DNA from: Pseudomonas shahriarae
GTDB lineage: Bacteria > Pseudomonadota > Gammaproteobacteria > Pseudomonadales > Pseudomonadaceae
DNA length: 64,000 bases
NCBI RefSeq assembly: GCF_014268455.2
Contig: NZ_CP077085.1
Span: forward strand, 992,001-1,056,000
Reading direction: 5' to 3'
Shown piece by piece: positions 27,692 through 37,845 of this stretch (its first letter is position 1; each line of letters starts with the position of its first letter). A program made the translations under genes and the position numbers. The notes below the pieces were generated by a model, which worked only from the letters and a program-made list of their open reading frames with translations, ran no database searches and was not told the DNA's origin.

Positions 27692-29416
27692 TTAACTATT
27701 TATCACTGCTTTGAGCGCTACGCACGTTGTATTCCGCCCTACGATTAACAGCAACGATTTGGCACGACTCATCCCCACATACAGCAGCTCTTTTCGCTGT
27801 GACAAATCGATGGTGTCCAAACCCCACAAGATAACGATCGGCGACTCGAGTCCCTTGAACCGTTGAATGGTGTCGATCAGGACCGTGGTCTTGCCTCTGA
27901 CGCCCTCTTCAAGCCAAGTTGCCAGCTTTGGCAACGGAAGTCTTCGCAAGGCCGCGTAGTACTCGGCTTTGTGCAAGGCGTCAGCCACCAACACCGTGAT
28001 ATCACTTGGCGAGATGCCCTGCCTCGCTATCAAGTCGACGATGCGGGCATTGATCTTCCCAGCTTGAGCGTCTCGGTTTGGCGACTCATCAAACTGAACA
28101 TCGTCACCCTGGATATCAGGTGGACTCACCGGAATGCCCTTGTAGTGCTTGTAGGCAGCTTCGTGAATAGGTGCCGTGTTGCGGCAATTCGTGGTCAGTG
28201 AGAATGCTTCCTCGCGGATTGGAAAAGTCCCTGCGCGGGCATACAAATTCTGGTTGTCGTCGTAGAACACATACAGCGGACTAGTGTCGTAGTCAGTTAG
28301 AAGCAGCTCAAGCGGCACCCAGAATTCCTCACGGAAATCCTGACCCTCATCGCAGACGATGGCATCGTACCGATCCGGAAGAATTTCGAGGGAGTATCCG
28401 AGCGCATTAGGTAGTTGTACCTCGTAGAGATCCTTGCCCGGATAGGTGACCTTTGCCTCAGCAACAAGGTCTCGTCCAGATGCACGGTTGGCTGTCTCGA
28501 CTTGACGGTGGCACAGCTGATGGAAACTCATCACATCGAGGTTTTGGGTACCCGAGCAAAGGCTTGAAAGATGATCTGCGAGCTGCCGGTTATAACAAGT
28601 GAGCAGCGTTCTGAACCCCTCGGACGCAAGGCGACGTGCCTTTTCAAGCGCCAAGACGGTCTTGCCCGTACCCGCGCCACCGCTAACGGAAACTCTTCGG
28701 TGGGAACGCAAGAAGTCGAGCACGCGAATCTGGTCCTTCGTGAGAATCAGTCGTCGCGCTTCCTGGTCGGCTAATTGAGAAGACATCAGCGGAGCGACCT
28801 CGAATGATCGAGCGAACACTTCGCGGAAGACATCAACACCGCGCCTGCCCATGGGGGTGAATCCCGATGCGTTGTTGCCCCAATAGGCAAACACGGCATC
28901 GACCCAAGCTTTGGCGTCATGAAGATCTTTGGCGCATCCGATCAGCGCGGTTGGCATATCGGGGCGACTGAGCGCATTCGCATCGCCAACATCTGGAAAG
29001 AACACCGCATGGCCTCTGAGGACGTTGGCGAGGGACAGATCCCGCCATCGCTGATGTTCACTCAGCTTGGACCGGATCGAATACTTGGCTTTCAGCGCTT
29101 GACTGACTGGGTTGTTGATTGCGTGTTTATGACGGTGCCTGTCAACGGAAAACCAGTCCCCGCTGCTGGAATCGAACCCGACACCGCCGCCCTTAACTTC
29201 AACGCAAACGTACCCGAGATCCGGGTGGCAGATGACGAAGTCGGTTTCGCCATCTTTCGTTTGCTCTTCCTCTCGGCGCAAGATCCACCCTACCTGGAAG
29301 AAGACAACAAAGTCTCGAGAAAGCCCGTCCCTGAGCGCGCGATAGACCTTCGCCTCCGCCTGGGATGGCAATTCCGCCAATTGGGCGTCGGTCAGCTCAG
29401 GAATTATCATTGTCAT
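27692..29416 (-). CDS. NERD-domain/UvrD-like helicase
   Basis: 574 residues. The N-terminal ~120 residues resemble a NERD nuclease-related domain (KDGETDFVICHPDLGYVCVEVKGG, with D-E-V-K). The helicase part has Walker A GGAGTGKTVLALEKA (about residue 245), LLTCYNRQL, Walker B AIVCDEGQDFREEFW (about 352), TTNCRNTAPIHEA (motif IV-like) and the C-terminal LLYVGMSRAKSLLLIV. It is an SF1 helicase with a likely nuclease module. It overlaps the end of the large HATPase gene; ATG at 29416 was taken, with a TTG at 29428 and an ATG at 29410 also possible. The tight overlap makes the pair one functional module. Confidence 0.85.
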   Translation of the reverse strand: MTMIIPELTDAQLAELPSQAEAKVYRALRDGLSRDFVVFFQVGWILRREEEQTKDGETDFVICHPDLGYVCVEVKGGGVGFDSSSGDWFSVDRHRHKHAINNPVSQALKAKYSIRSKLSEHQRWRDLSLANVLRGHAVFFPDVGDANALSRPDMPTALIGCAKDLHDAKAWVDAVFAYWGNNASGFTPMGRRGVDVFREVFARSFEVAPLMSSQLADQEARRLILTKDQIRVLDFLRSHRRVSVSGGAGTGKTVLALEKARRLASEGFRTLLTCYNRQLADHLSSLCSGTQNLDVMSFHQLCHRQVETANRASGRDLVAEAKVTYPGKDLYEVQLPNALGYSLEILPDRYDAIVCDEGQDFREEFWVPLELLLTDYDTSPLYVFYDDNQNLYARAGTFPIREEAFSLTTNCRNTAPIHEAAYKHYKGIPVSPPDIQGDDVQFDESPNRDAQAGKINARIVDLIARQGISPSDITVLVADALHKAEYYAALRRLPLPKLATWLEEGVRGKTTVLIDTIQRFKGLESPIVILWGLDTIDLSQRKELLYVGMSRAKSLLLIVGRNTTCVALKAVINS

Positions 29417-32400
29417 CGGTATCTTCAACCACCGTCATCGTCTGCAGATTTAAAGTGACCGTGCGTCGACCGCTGGTCTCAAACTCAATGGACATCACAC
29501 GAGTTGAACCTCGTAAATCCATTGATTCAATTCGCCCAATGCCAAAGTGCTGGTGTTTGACCCTTGCTCCCGCGATAAATGCAAGTGCTGGGTCATCGCG
29601 CTCCTCTGCAACAGCATCGCGCCAGTTGCCGTCGAACATGAACGATGTCACCTGCGTGGCAGGACTACGAATGGCGTGAACGCGGGTGTGCTCAGGGTCA
29701 GAAACAAACTCAACCACGTACAACCAGTAGCGATCACCGTAGTCTTGGGCGTTGCTGAACTGCAGCCTGGACAAACCCACGCCTGTCTGATTCCACTCGC
29801 CGTTGACGCCCTTTACCTCGATGAAACGGTCTTCGCCTGTCAATGGATTTCGGCTGATGATGTCGTAGCCCGGGTGGGTTTGGGCCATCTGTTCAGCGAC
29901 GCGTCCCCGGGACCTCTCATAGGCGCAGACAGCTGCTCGAGCTACAACTTCAACTGCAAGGTTGTGTTCAGACGAACCTTCCTGCTCGTCCGCATCGGGA
30001 AAATCCACATGCCTTCTTCGAACATAAGAAAGCAGTCGTCGATCCCATTGCTCCTTGTGCTTTGGACGCGGTCTCTTAGCACGCTCGGCGCTGCCAATCG
30101 GCGAATCGGTTCTGTGGTCGTGCCCATTAGCCCGGTCACCATCAGGTACATCCATTTCTCGTGCGCCGTTAGAACCGGTCTGAGGCCGCCTTTTATTGGG
30201 CGGCGGCACATTCTTGGGAGGAGCATTCGGATCACCTGTCGGCTGACTCGTACCAGGCCGATTCGGTGCGCGCTCTCCACCTTTTGTCACATCAACTGAC
30301 GCGCCATCCGGTTTGCTCTCTGGCTGGCCCCCCGGCTCTGTCGTGCCTCCCAAATCATCCAAACTCGACGAGGTCAAATCATCTTCTGGGCTGGAGTCCT
30401 CCTCTGCTTCGAGATGCGGAAAACCCGAGTCTGTTAGATCTTGATGAGCCTCCTCGACTGACATCCGCATGCGTGGTCCCGCCATGCCGGTGAGTTTGAG
30501 TATTTCATTGCCTGACTCTTCCGGCATCAACTGGTGGAAGATGGCATTCAAAACATGCGGCCAACTCCGATCAACAACTGGCCGCTCTACGATTAACTGC
30601 TGCTTCTCTATGTCATAAAACGCTTGGGTGCGTTTAGGTTCTGACAATCTAGGCGGAGCTGCGTTTCCATCCCCAACGACGCGAACAGACGATTGAACAC
30701 GGACAACTTCGTGGCTTATGGCTTTCAGCTTCCAAATTGCTTCTCGAATCTTCTTCTGGACTGTGGTCGGTTTGTCGTGAAGCAATCGGGTAAGGATGCC
30801 GATACGCTCCATCAGCTTCTCGGCAAGCTGCGGCTCCTCTGCCTTTTGACCATCAACGAACTCAAGTGCGACCTCAGCGCTCTCACTGAGCCGCCTAACG
30901 CCGATCTTCTCAAGGATTGGCCACAGCTCGGGAGCAGGTTTGCACAGTGTCAGGTCAAGCTCCCCGTTGAAGAAACCTGCGTGCCACTCACTGTCTTGAA
31001 GAAGCACCTCGTCAGGGTGCGTTGGCTGTCCGATTAAGTTAAGTATCGTCGGCGCGTCTTGCAGCCTTTGAATGTCCAAGGCGCCCAGTTCTTCGCGCTC
31101 ATCTGAGGCTGCGATGCCGATAAGGCAGGCTTCGTAAACAGATCGATCTACCCCTGTAACGGGCTTCGATTGCTCGAAATACTCAGCAACGATGTCCAGC
31201 AGGATGTCGACGTAGTCCCGACCTTCGGGGGCATTCTTTACCCCTATCGCATTGAACAAGGGCTTGAACGCTTCGAGGTTGCCTGGAATGGTGAACGCAT
31301 AGCGCCCAAGCTGCTGAGGCATCCAGAAAAGCTGATTGGATCTCACATAGCTCTTCTGGCTTTCGATGTAGATGAACGGTTCCCCAGACAGCGTCGAAAT
31401 GGAAGAGCCTTCGTCTTTCGATCTCTCGTTGAGTATCTGATACGTGGTGAAAGGTGCTGGTGATTTTTTTGCTACGCAATGCCGAAGGTGATTGATGACC
31501 AGCGAAGTTTCTGGCTCCAGCGCAACGTTCAGTTTCTTCAGCAAGTCCCGATTGAGTCTTGCCATATTCCGAAAATCGAGCACTGACGCTTGTGATGAGA
31601 AGGCTTCGGCACGGTAAGGCGCATACAGAGAGTTCGCGGAATACCAGTCCTCGCCGTCATCAATCGCGGGGAAGCATGCCGATCTTTTGAGACTGTTTAT
31701 GGCGTCCTGAAAAAACGACTGTTCCTTCCATTCATCGAACCGGTCGCACAGGACATAGAAGGCCTCGCTGCTGGCTCTTTTTGCATCTTCGGTCGGCAGG
31801 AATTTTTCTGCGATGAAAAGCATCCGCTCAACCAGATGCTCTGCCATGGGGGAGCGACGAAGTCCAATGCTCTCAATGAAAGAATGGACCGACCGGGTGT
31901 TTGGCACACGACTGGTGTCGACCCAAAGACTCGTAGCATCGCCAAGAACCTTCACCAAATCATCGGTGCGTCTGTAGGTTTTCGTGGGGTGTGACCAATT
32001 CCCGTCCTGCGTGGGAATGATCGGCAGTGCCCCCAATAGCCGGCGGATTCTTTCATCATTCACGAGCGCCGGATAGTTGGCTATTTCGCCAATAAGGCGG
32101 GCGTATTTAGATGCATCCAGAGGTCCTTTCTCATTGAAGAATCTCGGCAAGACATTTTGTACGAACGCTTCAATAGTCTGCGTCTGAACGCCGAGTTTGC
32201 TCGACACGAACTCTCTCGCGGAAGCAGATAGAACAGAGGTTTCTAGAAGATCGGCCTGGCCAGTAGGATCGGTGAAATTCCCCGGCAATAGCGCTTGTGA
32301 CGCTTTGATCAGACCTCGGCTTGAAAACCAGATTGGCAGATTTCGAAGAGACTGATACACCGCTGCGTCAACATCGCCGTAGCGATCCAGATCAGCAAAC

Positions 32401-34208
32401 ATCGCATACAGGTCACGCAACTCTTCTTGCTCAACGCCGATGACATCCTCGATGGCATCGGTGGCGCACAATGAGCCGATGTGGCGGACAACGGCACCGA
32501 GCTCAAGTTGTCGAATTTGTCGTGCGATCTTGGGGAATCCGAAGACGTGGCGCGATGCAATAGCCAGCCTTGGCAGTAGCGACGCTACCCGCCCAACTTC
32601 CAGCGCAGCGGGCGCGACAAAGGATTGAGTGATTGTAACGGCGTACAGGTCTTCCGTGACAACAAAGGGAATTGCCTGCAACCGCTGAATGGCTGCCTTC
32701 GTAGCTGGAGGGGGCGTTATTGCCTCTGGGAACAACTCGTTAATCATTCCCCATAGCGGACGATAGAAGCCCCCAAGGCGTTCTTCTTCCACCTGTAGTG
32801 CGCCAGCCGCCTGTGGTGACATGGCTTGTTCAAGCAGCCCAACAAGGCGTTCAAACGTCAGAAATGGGGCGCCCAACTGATTGACTGCCGTTCTGAACGG
32901 CCGCAAATCCTCGGTGATGACTTGCCCGCCAACTTCCTTCAATACACTGACTTGAGCAGAGTTCAGTGCTTTATCAGGGAAGAATACGCCGCTGGGAACG
33001 TGAACCCCCCCATCCTGTGCAGGAGCAATGCGAGCTTGAGTGGCTGTGGCCAGCATCCGCTCCCAAAACCGCTTGAAGCAAGCCGGGTGATTTGACGGTC
33101 TCGACAAATCAAACGTTCGCGCCATGATCTGCCAACACTGAACGTCGCCGAGCATCCTGAGAAGACCCTCGGGGTCTCTGGCCAGCTCTGTTGCCGCGAC
33201 ATCAATGAGCATCTCATTCCAGGCCTGTTCATGCTGGTGCCCAGCAAAAATCACGGCCTTTCGATCAGACTCTGGAAAGAAGTCTGCATTGATATGCAGA
33301 GGCAGACCGGTCGACTGTTCGGTTGGCAGGAACGCGTAGAGCAGTCCCTCGGCGAGCGGCTCGGGATCGATCCTCAAGCCAATGCTGATCTTGGTGCCTC
33401 GACCAAGGGACTCAAGTCGGGGGTGTGAGGCATACAGACGAGCCGCAGACTCCGCAGCATCAGCCCGCAAGATGTGCCACTGCTCCACCTCACCACTCGG
33501 GCGAAAACTAATGATCAGATCAGACCCGTCCCCGCGCTCCAGATCGCAAGCCAACAGCAGTTCGCCATTTCGCCGCAGCTCTGCAGTCCGAACATGCCTC
33601 AGGAACAGCAAGCTTTTGCGCAGGACCTTTTGAAAATCGTCTACGAGTTGATCAATGTGTGCGGTGCTGACGTGTGACACCCCGAGCGCCAAGCGTGCAT
33701 CAGTATTCGGGTCGTCTGCCCAGGGCAAGAAGAAAGTGGTGCCCTCGGGCTGCTGGAGTGGTTCGATGAACCATTGCCCTTTTTCGGGGTGCAATGTCAG
33801 TTTGATCCCAGCGGATCGGATCTCTGGGTGGTCCGTGACCTGATAGGTCGAGACGAAGCCGATACCAAAGCGGCCAATGTTCTCACCACGAGTGAGCTTT
33901 CCACCGCTGCCGACATCCGTGATTCGGTGGTAGTCACACTTATAGCTACCTTCGGCAAGAAAGGCGCACGGCCTGTCCAGGCCGCCACAGTAGGTGAACT
34001 GACCGCTATTGAATACAACGAGTCCCTGATCGGTGACGTCAAAAACCACCGACTCCGCTTTCGCGTCGTCTGCGTTCTGAATGAGTTCAAGGGCCATGAC
34101 GTCATAGCCTTGAAGTCCCGCCAGGTGGCTTCTGATGTTTCCAAGCAGGTTCGCGGTGTACGAGCCGCTGATGTGCGGTCTGGCCAATTGATCCATTTCT
34201 TTCCCCAT
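29397..34208 (-). CDS. Sacsin-like HATPase protein with C-terminal DUF3883 domain
   Basis: 1603 residues. The N-terminal GHKL ATPase has the N-box ALELIQNADDAKAES (about 40-54), and ENIGRFGIGFVSTYQV gives the G2/ATP-lid region (about 110-125), like the sacsin N-terminal repeat. A long helical middle region follows. A low-complexity acidic/proline linker (about 1270-1370) leads to a C-terminal DUF3883-type domain: GYDIISRNP then EDRFIEVKGVNGEW (about 1440-1465), whose EVKG matches a nuclease-like fold. It is the first gene of a two-gene operon with the NERD helicase. Proteins of this type occur in phage-defence loci; the mechanism here is unknown. An alternative ATG lies at 34196. Confidence 0.85.
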   Translation of the reverse strand: MGKEMDQLARPHISGSYTANLLGNIRSHLAGLQGYDVMALELIQNADDAKAESVVFDVTDQGLVVFNSGQFTYCGGLDRPCAFLAEGSYKCDYHRITDVGSGGKLTRGENIGRFGIGFVSTYQVTDHPEIRSAGIKLTLHPEKGQWFIEPLQQPEGTTFFLPWADDPNTDARLALGVSHVSTAHIDQLVDDFQKVLRKSLLFLRHVRTAELRRNGELLLACDLERGDGSDLIISFRPSGEVEQWHILRADAAESAARLYASHPRLESLGRGTKISIGLRIDPEPLAEGLLYAFLPTEQSTGLPLHINADFFPESDRKAVIFAGHQHEQAWNEMLIDVAATELARDPEGLLRMLGDVQCWQIMARTFDLSRPSNHPACFKRFWERMLATATQARIAPAQDGGVHVPSGVFFPDKALNSAQVSVLKEVGGQVITEDLRPFRTAVNQLGAPFLTFERLVGLLEQAMSPQAAGALQVEEERLGGFYRPLWGMINELFPEAITPPPATKAAIQRLQAIPFVVTEDLYAVTITQSFVAPAALEVGRVASLLPRLAIASRHVFGFPKIARQIRQLELGAVVRHIGSLCATDAIEDVIGVEQEELRDLYAMFADLDRYGDVDAAVYQSLRNLPIWFSSRGLIKASQALLPGNFTDPTGQADLLETSVLSASAREFVSSKLGVQTQTIEAFVQNVLPRFFNEKGPLDASKYARLIGEIANYPALVNDERIRRLLGALPIIPTQDGNWSHPTKTYRRTDDLVKVLGDATSLWVDTSRVPNTRSVHSFIESIGLRRSPMAEHLVERMLFIAEKFLPTEDAKRASSEAFYVLCDRFDEWKEQSFFQDAINSLKRSACFPAIDDGEDWYSANSLYAPYRAEAFSSQASVLDFRNMARLNRDLLKKLNVALEPETSLVINHLRHCVAKKSPAPFTTYQILNERSKDEGSSISTLSGEPFIYIESQKSYVRSNQLFWMPQQLGRYAFTIPGNLEAFKPLFNAIGVKNAPEGRDYVDILLDIVAEYFEQSKPVTGVDRSVYEACLIGIAASDEREELGALDIQRLQDAPTILNLIGQPTHPDEVLLQDSEWHAGFFNGELDLTLCKPAPELWPILEKIGVRRLSESAEVALEFVDGQKAEEPQLAEKLMERIGILTRLLHDKPTTVQKKIREAIWKLKAISHEVVRVQSSVRVVGDGNAAPPRLSEPKRTQAFYDIEKQQLIVERPVVDRSWPHVLNAIFHQLMPEESGNEILKLTGMAGPRMRMSVEEAHQDLTDSGFPHLEAEEDSSPEDDLTSSSLDDLGGTTEPGGQPESKPDGASVDVTKGGERAPNRPGTSQPTGDPNAPPKNVPPPNKRRPQTGSNGAREMDVPDGDRANGHDHRTDSPIGSAERAKRPRPKHKEQWDRRLLSYVRRRHVDFPDADEQEGSSEHNLAVEVVARAAVCAYERSRGRVAEQMAQTHPGYDIISRNPLTGEDRFIEVKGVNGEWNQTGVGLSRLQFSNAQDYGDRYWLYVVEFVSDPEHTRVHAIRSPATQVTSFMFDGNWRDAVAEERDDPALAFIAGARVKHQHFGIGRIESMDLRGSTRVMSIEFETSGRRTVTLNLQTMTVVEDTDDNDNS

Positions 34209-34405
34209 CCTGTCCCTGACTGGTACTCACCGCGTCTCCCAGGCTCCCCGCAAGAGGATGATCTAGCCTATTCCAGTCACGCAATGGTAATCACAATGCA
34301 TCGAATATATGCATTATTAAGACTCGACACTAGATCCATTGGGTGACTAACATGCCTTCGCACTAAGCTGAACCAACAATTGCCGAGCTGGATGAGCTAG
34401 TCAGG
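34209..34405. promoter_or_regulatory. Divergent promoter region with palindromic operator candidate
   Basis: A 197-base gap between the minus-strand HATPase module and the plus-strand WYL-led operon. An inverted repeat AATGCAT-N7-ATGCATT lies at 34295-34315, in a locally AT-rich stretch. It is a fitting operator for the WYL regulator encoded next to it, which would then control both modules. No gene is seen here. Confidence 0.4.
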
Positions 34406-35320
34406 ATGTCAATAACACAACTTGCCGACTTGACCCAACCGCAACGCGACCGTCTCGCGTTTGTGGAGTTGAGCATACGCTTCATCGGGGAGATTCGCCG
34501 TCAGGGCTTAGTGTCGCGGTTTGGCATCCAATCTGCCGCCGCCACACGGGACTTGGCTCTGTACAAAGAGATCGCTCCCGGCAACATCGACTACGACACC
34601 AAAGCAAAGGCTTACGGTCTGGGCACGACTTTCCGGCCGGTCTTTGATTTTCCCCCAGGGCGAGTAATGTCGTGGCTGACTCAAGGTTTCGGCGACGGCG
34701 AGCCCATGCATATCAGCGCCTGGGTGATCAGCGAGCGTCCGTCTTGCCTCACCTACCCAGATCTGGATGTGCTGGCGAGCGTGACCCGGGCAATTCACCA
34801 GCAATGCCCGCTTGGCATTGAGTACCACTCCATCTCCAGTGGCCACACTGAGCGAGAGATTATCCCGTTCGCATTGATCGATAACGGCCTCCGCTGGCAC
34901 GTTCGCGCCTTCGACCGAAAATCTCAGGAGTTCCGGGATTTCGTCATAACCCGTATCAAAAGCCCTGCCGTGCTCAAGGGACTGTCGGTAGCACCGCACG
35001 AGAGAAACGACCAAGACATTCAATGGACTCGAGTCGTCGAGCTGGAGTTGGTACCACACCCGGATCAACCTCGACCAGAAATCACCGAGATGGACTACAG
35101 CATGCAGGGCGGCGTTCTGCGGATGAAGCTGCGTGCCGCAACAGCCGGATACATTCTGCGTAGATGGAGTGTGGACTGCTCTCCTGACCACAGTCTGCGT
35201 GGGCATGAGTACCGGCTCTGGCTAAAGGACCATCTGGCGCTTTATGGCGTTGCAAATGCAACGCTTGCCCCAGGTTATCGAGCCCCGACATCCCACCCAA
35301 TCGGCGGAGGGGCTGCATGA
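34406..35320 (+). CDS. WYL-domain transcriptional regulator (BrxR/CapW-like)
   Basis: 304 residues. An N-terminal winged helix (QRDRLAFVELSIRFIGEIRR followed by GLVSRFGIQSAAATRDLALY) precedes a WYL domain around LGIEYHSISSGHTEREIIPF and FALIDNGLRWHVRAFDRKS, and a C-terminal WCX-like domain. This layout and the LAFVELSIRFIG start closely match the BrxR/CapW family, repressors found at the front of BREX, CBASS and related defence operons. It opens a collinear operon, overlapping the next gene by four bases (ATGA). The palindrome at 34295 is a likely operator. The ligand is unknown. Confidence 0.85.
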   Translation: MSITQLADLTQPQRDRLAFVELSIRFIGEIRRQGLVSRFGIQSAAATRDLALYKEIAPGNIDYDTKAKAYGLGTTFRPVFDFPPGRVMSWLTQGFGDGEPMHISAWVISERPSCLTYPDLDVLASVTRAIHQQCPLGIEYHSISSGHTEREIIPFALIDNGLRWHVRAFDRKSQEFRDFVITRIKSPAVLKGLSVAPHERNDQDIQWTRVVELELVPHPDQPRPEITEMDYSMQGGVLRMKLRAATAGYILRRWSVDCSPDHSLRGHEYRLWLKDHLALYGVANATLAPGYRAPTSHPIGGGAA

Positions 35321-35715
35321 CTCGCTTTGATCTTTTAGGCGTCGTTCGGCAGGGCATGAAATCCGGCCCTGTCACACTGGACCAGTTGTGGGTGGACCAT
35401 GGCACGCAATGGCATCAGCTGGGATGGAGTCGTGCGCAGTTGAGTCTATGGCTGGCCTGTACGCCGTCCTTGCAACGCTGTGAATTGCCCAGTGGTGAAC
35501 TAGCGTGGTCTCTCAATGCTGGCCCAGGCGATGCCGCCTCCAGCCTGGCCGACGAAATGGTGGCGCTATTGCAAAAGGCCGACCGCCCCATGCCCTTGGC
35601 CCAGCTCATCAGCAAATTTTCGACAGGCTGGGTGGTCACCGAGCCGATGCTGCGCAGTGCAGCACAACAAGATGCTCGAATCGAATTAAAAGGCCCGCTA
35701 CTCAAGCTGGCTTAA
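35317..35715 (+). CDS. Small winged-helix-like protein
   Basis: 132 residues, not assigned to a family. It overlaps the WYL gene by four bases. The C-terminal half, LADEMVALLQKADRPMPLAQ followed by LISKFSTGWVVTEPMLRSAA, has the spacing of a winged helix or HTH, and the N-terminal half contains repeated Trp residues (LWVDHG, HQLGWSRAQLSLWLA). It could assist the WYL regulator or the methyltransferase that starts 24 bases later. Function unknown. Confidence 0.6.
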   Translation: MTRFDLLGVVRQGMKSGPVTLDQLWVDHGTQWHQLGWSRAQLSLWLACTPSLQRCELPSGELAWSLNAGPGDAASSLADEMVALLQKADRPMPLAQLISKFSTGWVVTEPMLRSAAQQDARIELKGPLLKLA

Positions 35716-35739
35716 CGGATACACAGGACAGAAGAACCC

Positions 35740-37845
35740 ATGGCAACCGAACAAACACTGGATCAACGCTACCAAGCCATTCGCACCAAATACAACGATT
35801 ACACCGAGCACACCCCGCTGAATAGCGATCACGATTTCGTGAAAGCAGGCTTGATCTGGGGCTCAGTGGAAGGTAATCGAACACCGTCAATCTTGTTGAT
35901 AGCTCTTGATAAAGGCCATTGGAATTATTCCAAAGAGGACGAACTTGATCTGCTTGCCTATGACCTACTTGCAAGTGTCAATGGGGACGAGTGGCCGATT
36001 TTTGCGCATCTTCAAGATGACAGTAATGTCGCTCACTTCAGTTTGTTTGGTGGCGCAGGTACCCACTCGGTCGACTCGGTGCCACCACTAGAGTTGATCA
36101 GGGAGCACAAACAGCTGGAAAAGGTCCCGACCTTCCGTTGGGCAATGAAGACCTATACCCGCCTCATGAAGGGCTTGGATAACTTCCACGAGCGTGTCTA
36201 TCAGATTGATAAAGATCGAGGTATTGGCAACAAGAACGACATCATCTCCGAAGTCTCAAAAATCCTTTTCCTTGAAACCTTTCGGGTGCGTCATGACCCA
36301 GCCCTTACGTTTAAGCACGAAGGAAAAAACCTGAGCTTTCAGGAGGTTTTCAATTATTCCTATGTCGCCAAGCATCAGGACTTGGCAGTTGAACAGATCA
36401 AATCTGCGTTTGCAGAGTTTCGTGACCATCCAGACTACGTCATAACGTTGGAGGACGGGACGCAAGAGCCAATTTTTGTTGGTAAAAACAAAGACCTGCA
36501 TCTGAGCAACTGGAAAAACTACGAAACCTTGCTGCGAGTTTTTCAAGATCTTGGCCAAGTCACTAACAACCAAGGCCAGGTCGTCAAAGAGTGTGGATCT
36601 TTGCGGGATATGCCAGGGGATCTGCTGGGGCGTGTGTTCGATGTTTTCCTACGCGCTAAATTCGAGTCGAAAGGTGGGCTGGGCCAGTACCTGACGCCTA
36701 ACCCTGTCAAGCAAGCCATGCTCGAAATAGCCATGCATGACATTGCCAATGACAACGAGATCATGGAGAGACTAACCTCCGGGCAGTTTCGCTACTGCGA
36801 CCCTACCTGCGGTTCCTATGGCTTTGGCTCTGTTGCACTCAGCCATCTCAAGAATTTGATCAGCAGGTTGGGTGGTGTTTCAGACAGTCAAAAAGATCAG
36901 ATGATCGAGGAATTGCTGGCCAACAGCTTCGTCGGTTCTGACTCAGCAGAAAACATGGTGACGCTGGCACGCGTCAATATGGCATTACAAGGCGCACCAA
37001 AAGCCAAGATTTTCTGGGCCAACTCGCTCACGACCAAGCTTCTCAAACCCAATAGCTTCGACCTGATTTGCACCAACCCACCGTTTGGCACACCAAAATT
37101 TGGCGCCAAGGAGCAGGAGGCCAAGCAGCACTATGAAGCAGAAATGGAACAGATCCTTGGTGGCTTCCGACCCGCTGAACTCGAATCCGAGTACGTTGCT
37201 TATTACGATTACATCAAAAAAACCTGGCAAGACACAGGCGGTCTCTACCTGGACAAAGATGGCAGCCCCAAGTGGCCAGGCTATCGCACCGACTTGCGCA
37301 ATTTTTCCACCGGTAAAAAGGCCGTCTACAATCTGGTCCCCACCACCAGCGGTTTGGCGCTAGGCAGCAAGCCCGATGGCAAAGGCAACTGGAAGCCGGT
37401 GGGCGCCACCATCGACCCTGCCGTGCTCTTTATCGACCGTTGTCTGCAGCTGCTACGCCCCGGTGGCCGCCTGCTAATCGTGTTGCCAGATGGTGTGCTG
37501 TGTAACTCCGGCGACCGCTATGTCCGCGAATACATCATGGGGACCAAGGACGAAAAAACTGGCCAGTTTGTGGGCGGCAAGGCCATCGTCAAAGCGGTGC
37601 TCTCCCTCCCGGCGGACACCTTCAAACTCTCCGGCACCGGTGCCAAGACCTCCGTGCTGTACCTTCAGAAACGCCACGCCAGCAAGGAGCGCCCCGAGCA
37701 GTTCCTACCTGAGCCGCAAGGCGATGTATTCATGGCGGTGGCAGAAACGCTGGGCTATGTGGTGAAGAACAATATCGAAGATTACTCTGTGGGCGTGCCA
37801 AATGACCTCGACAAGATTGTTGGCGCTTATAAGCGGGGTGAGTGA
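35740..37845 (+). CDS. Type I-like N6-adenine DNA methyltransferase (M subunit)
   Basis: 701 residues, longer than a usual HsdM (about 500). A ~270-residue N-terminal region precedes GLGQYLTPNPVKQAMLEIA and the SAM-binding motif I DPTCGSYGFGSVALSHL (about residue 356); catalytic motif IV is CTNPPFGTPKFG (about 445), giving the motif order of gamma-class enzymes. PGGRLLIVLPDGVL is the following conserved strand. It should methylate adenine, guided by the S protein whose ATG overlaps this stop (TGATG). No HsdR-like translocase lies in the operon, so the effector must be something else. Confidence 0.92.
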   Translation: MATEQTLDQRYQAIRTKYNDYTEHTPLNSDHDFVKAGLIWGSVEGNRTPSILLIALDKGHWNYSKEDELDLLAYDLLASVNGDEWPIFAHLQDDSNVAHFSLFGGAGTHSVDSVPPLELIREHKQLEKVPTFRWAMKTYTRLMKGLDNFHERVYQIDKDRGIGNKNDIISEVSKILFLETFRVRHDPALTFKHEGKNLSFQEVFNYSYVAKHQDLAVEQIKSAFAEFRDHPDYVITLEDGTQEPIFVGKNKDLHLSNWKNYETLLRVFQDLGQVTNNQGQVVKECGSLRDMPGDLLGRVFDVFLRAKFESKGGLGQYLTPNPVKQAMLEIAMHDIANDNEIMERLTSGQFRYCDPTCGSYGFGSVALSHLKNLISRLGGVSDSQKDQMIEELLANSFVGSDSAENMVTLARVNMALQGAPKAKIFWANSLTTKLLKPNSFDLICTNPPFGTPKFGAKEQEAKQHYEAEMEQILGGFRPAELESEYVAYYDYIKKTWQDTGGLYLDKDGSPKWPGYRTDLRNFSTGKKAVYNLVPTTSGLALGSKPDGKGNWKPVGATIDPAVLFIDRCLQLLRPGGRLLIVLPDGVLCNSGDRYVREYIMGTKDEKTGQFVGGKAIVKAVLSLPADTFKLSGTGAKTSVLYLQKRHASKERPEQFLPEPQGDVFMAVAETLGYVVKNNIEDYSVGVPNDLDKIVGAYKRGE

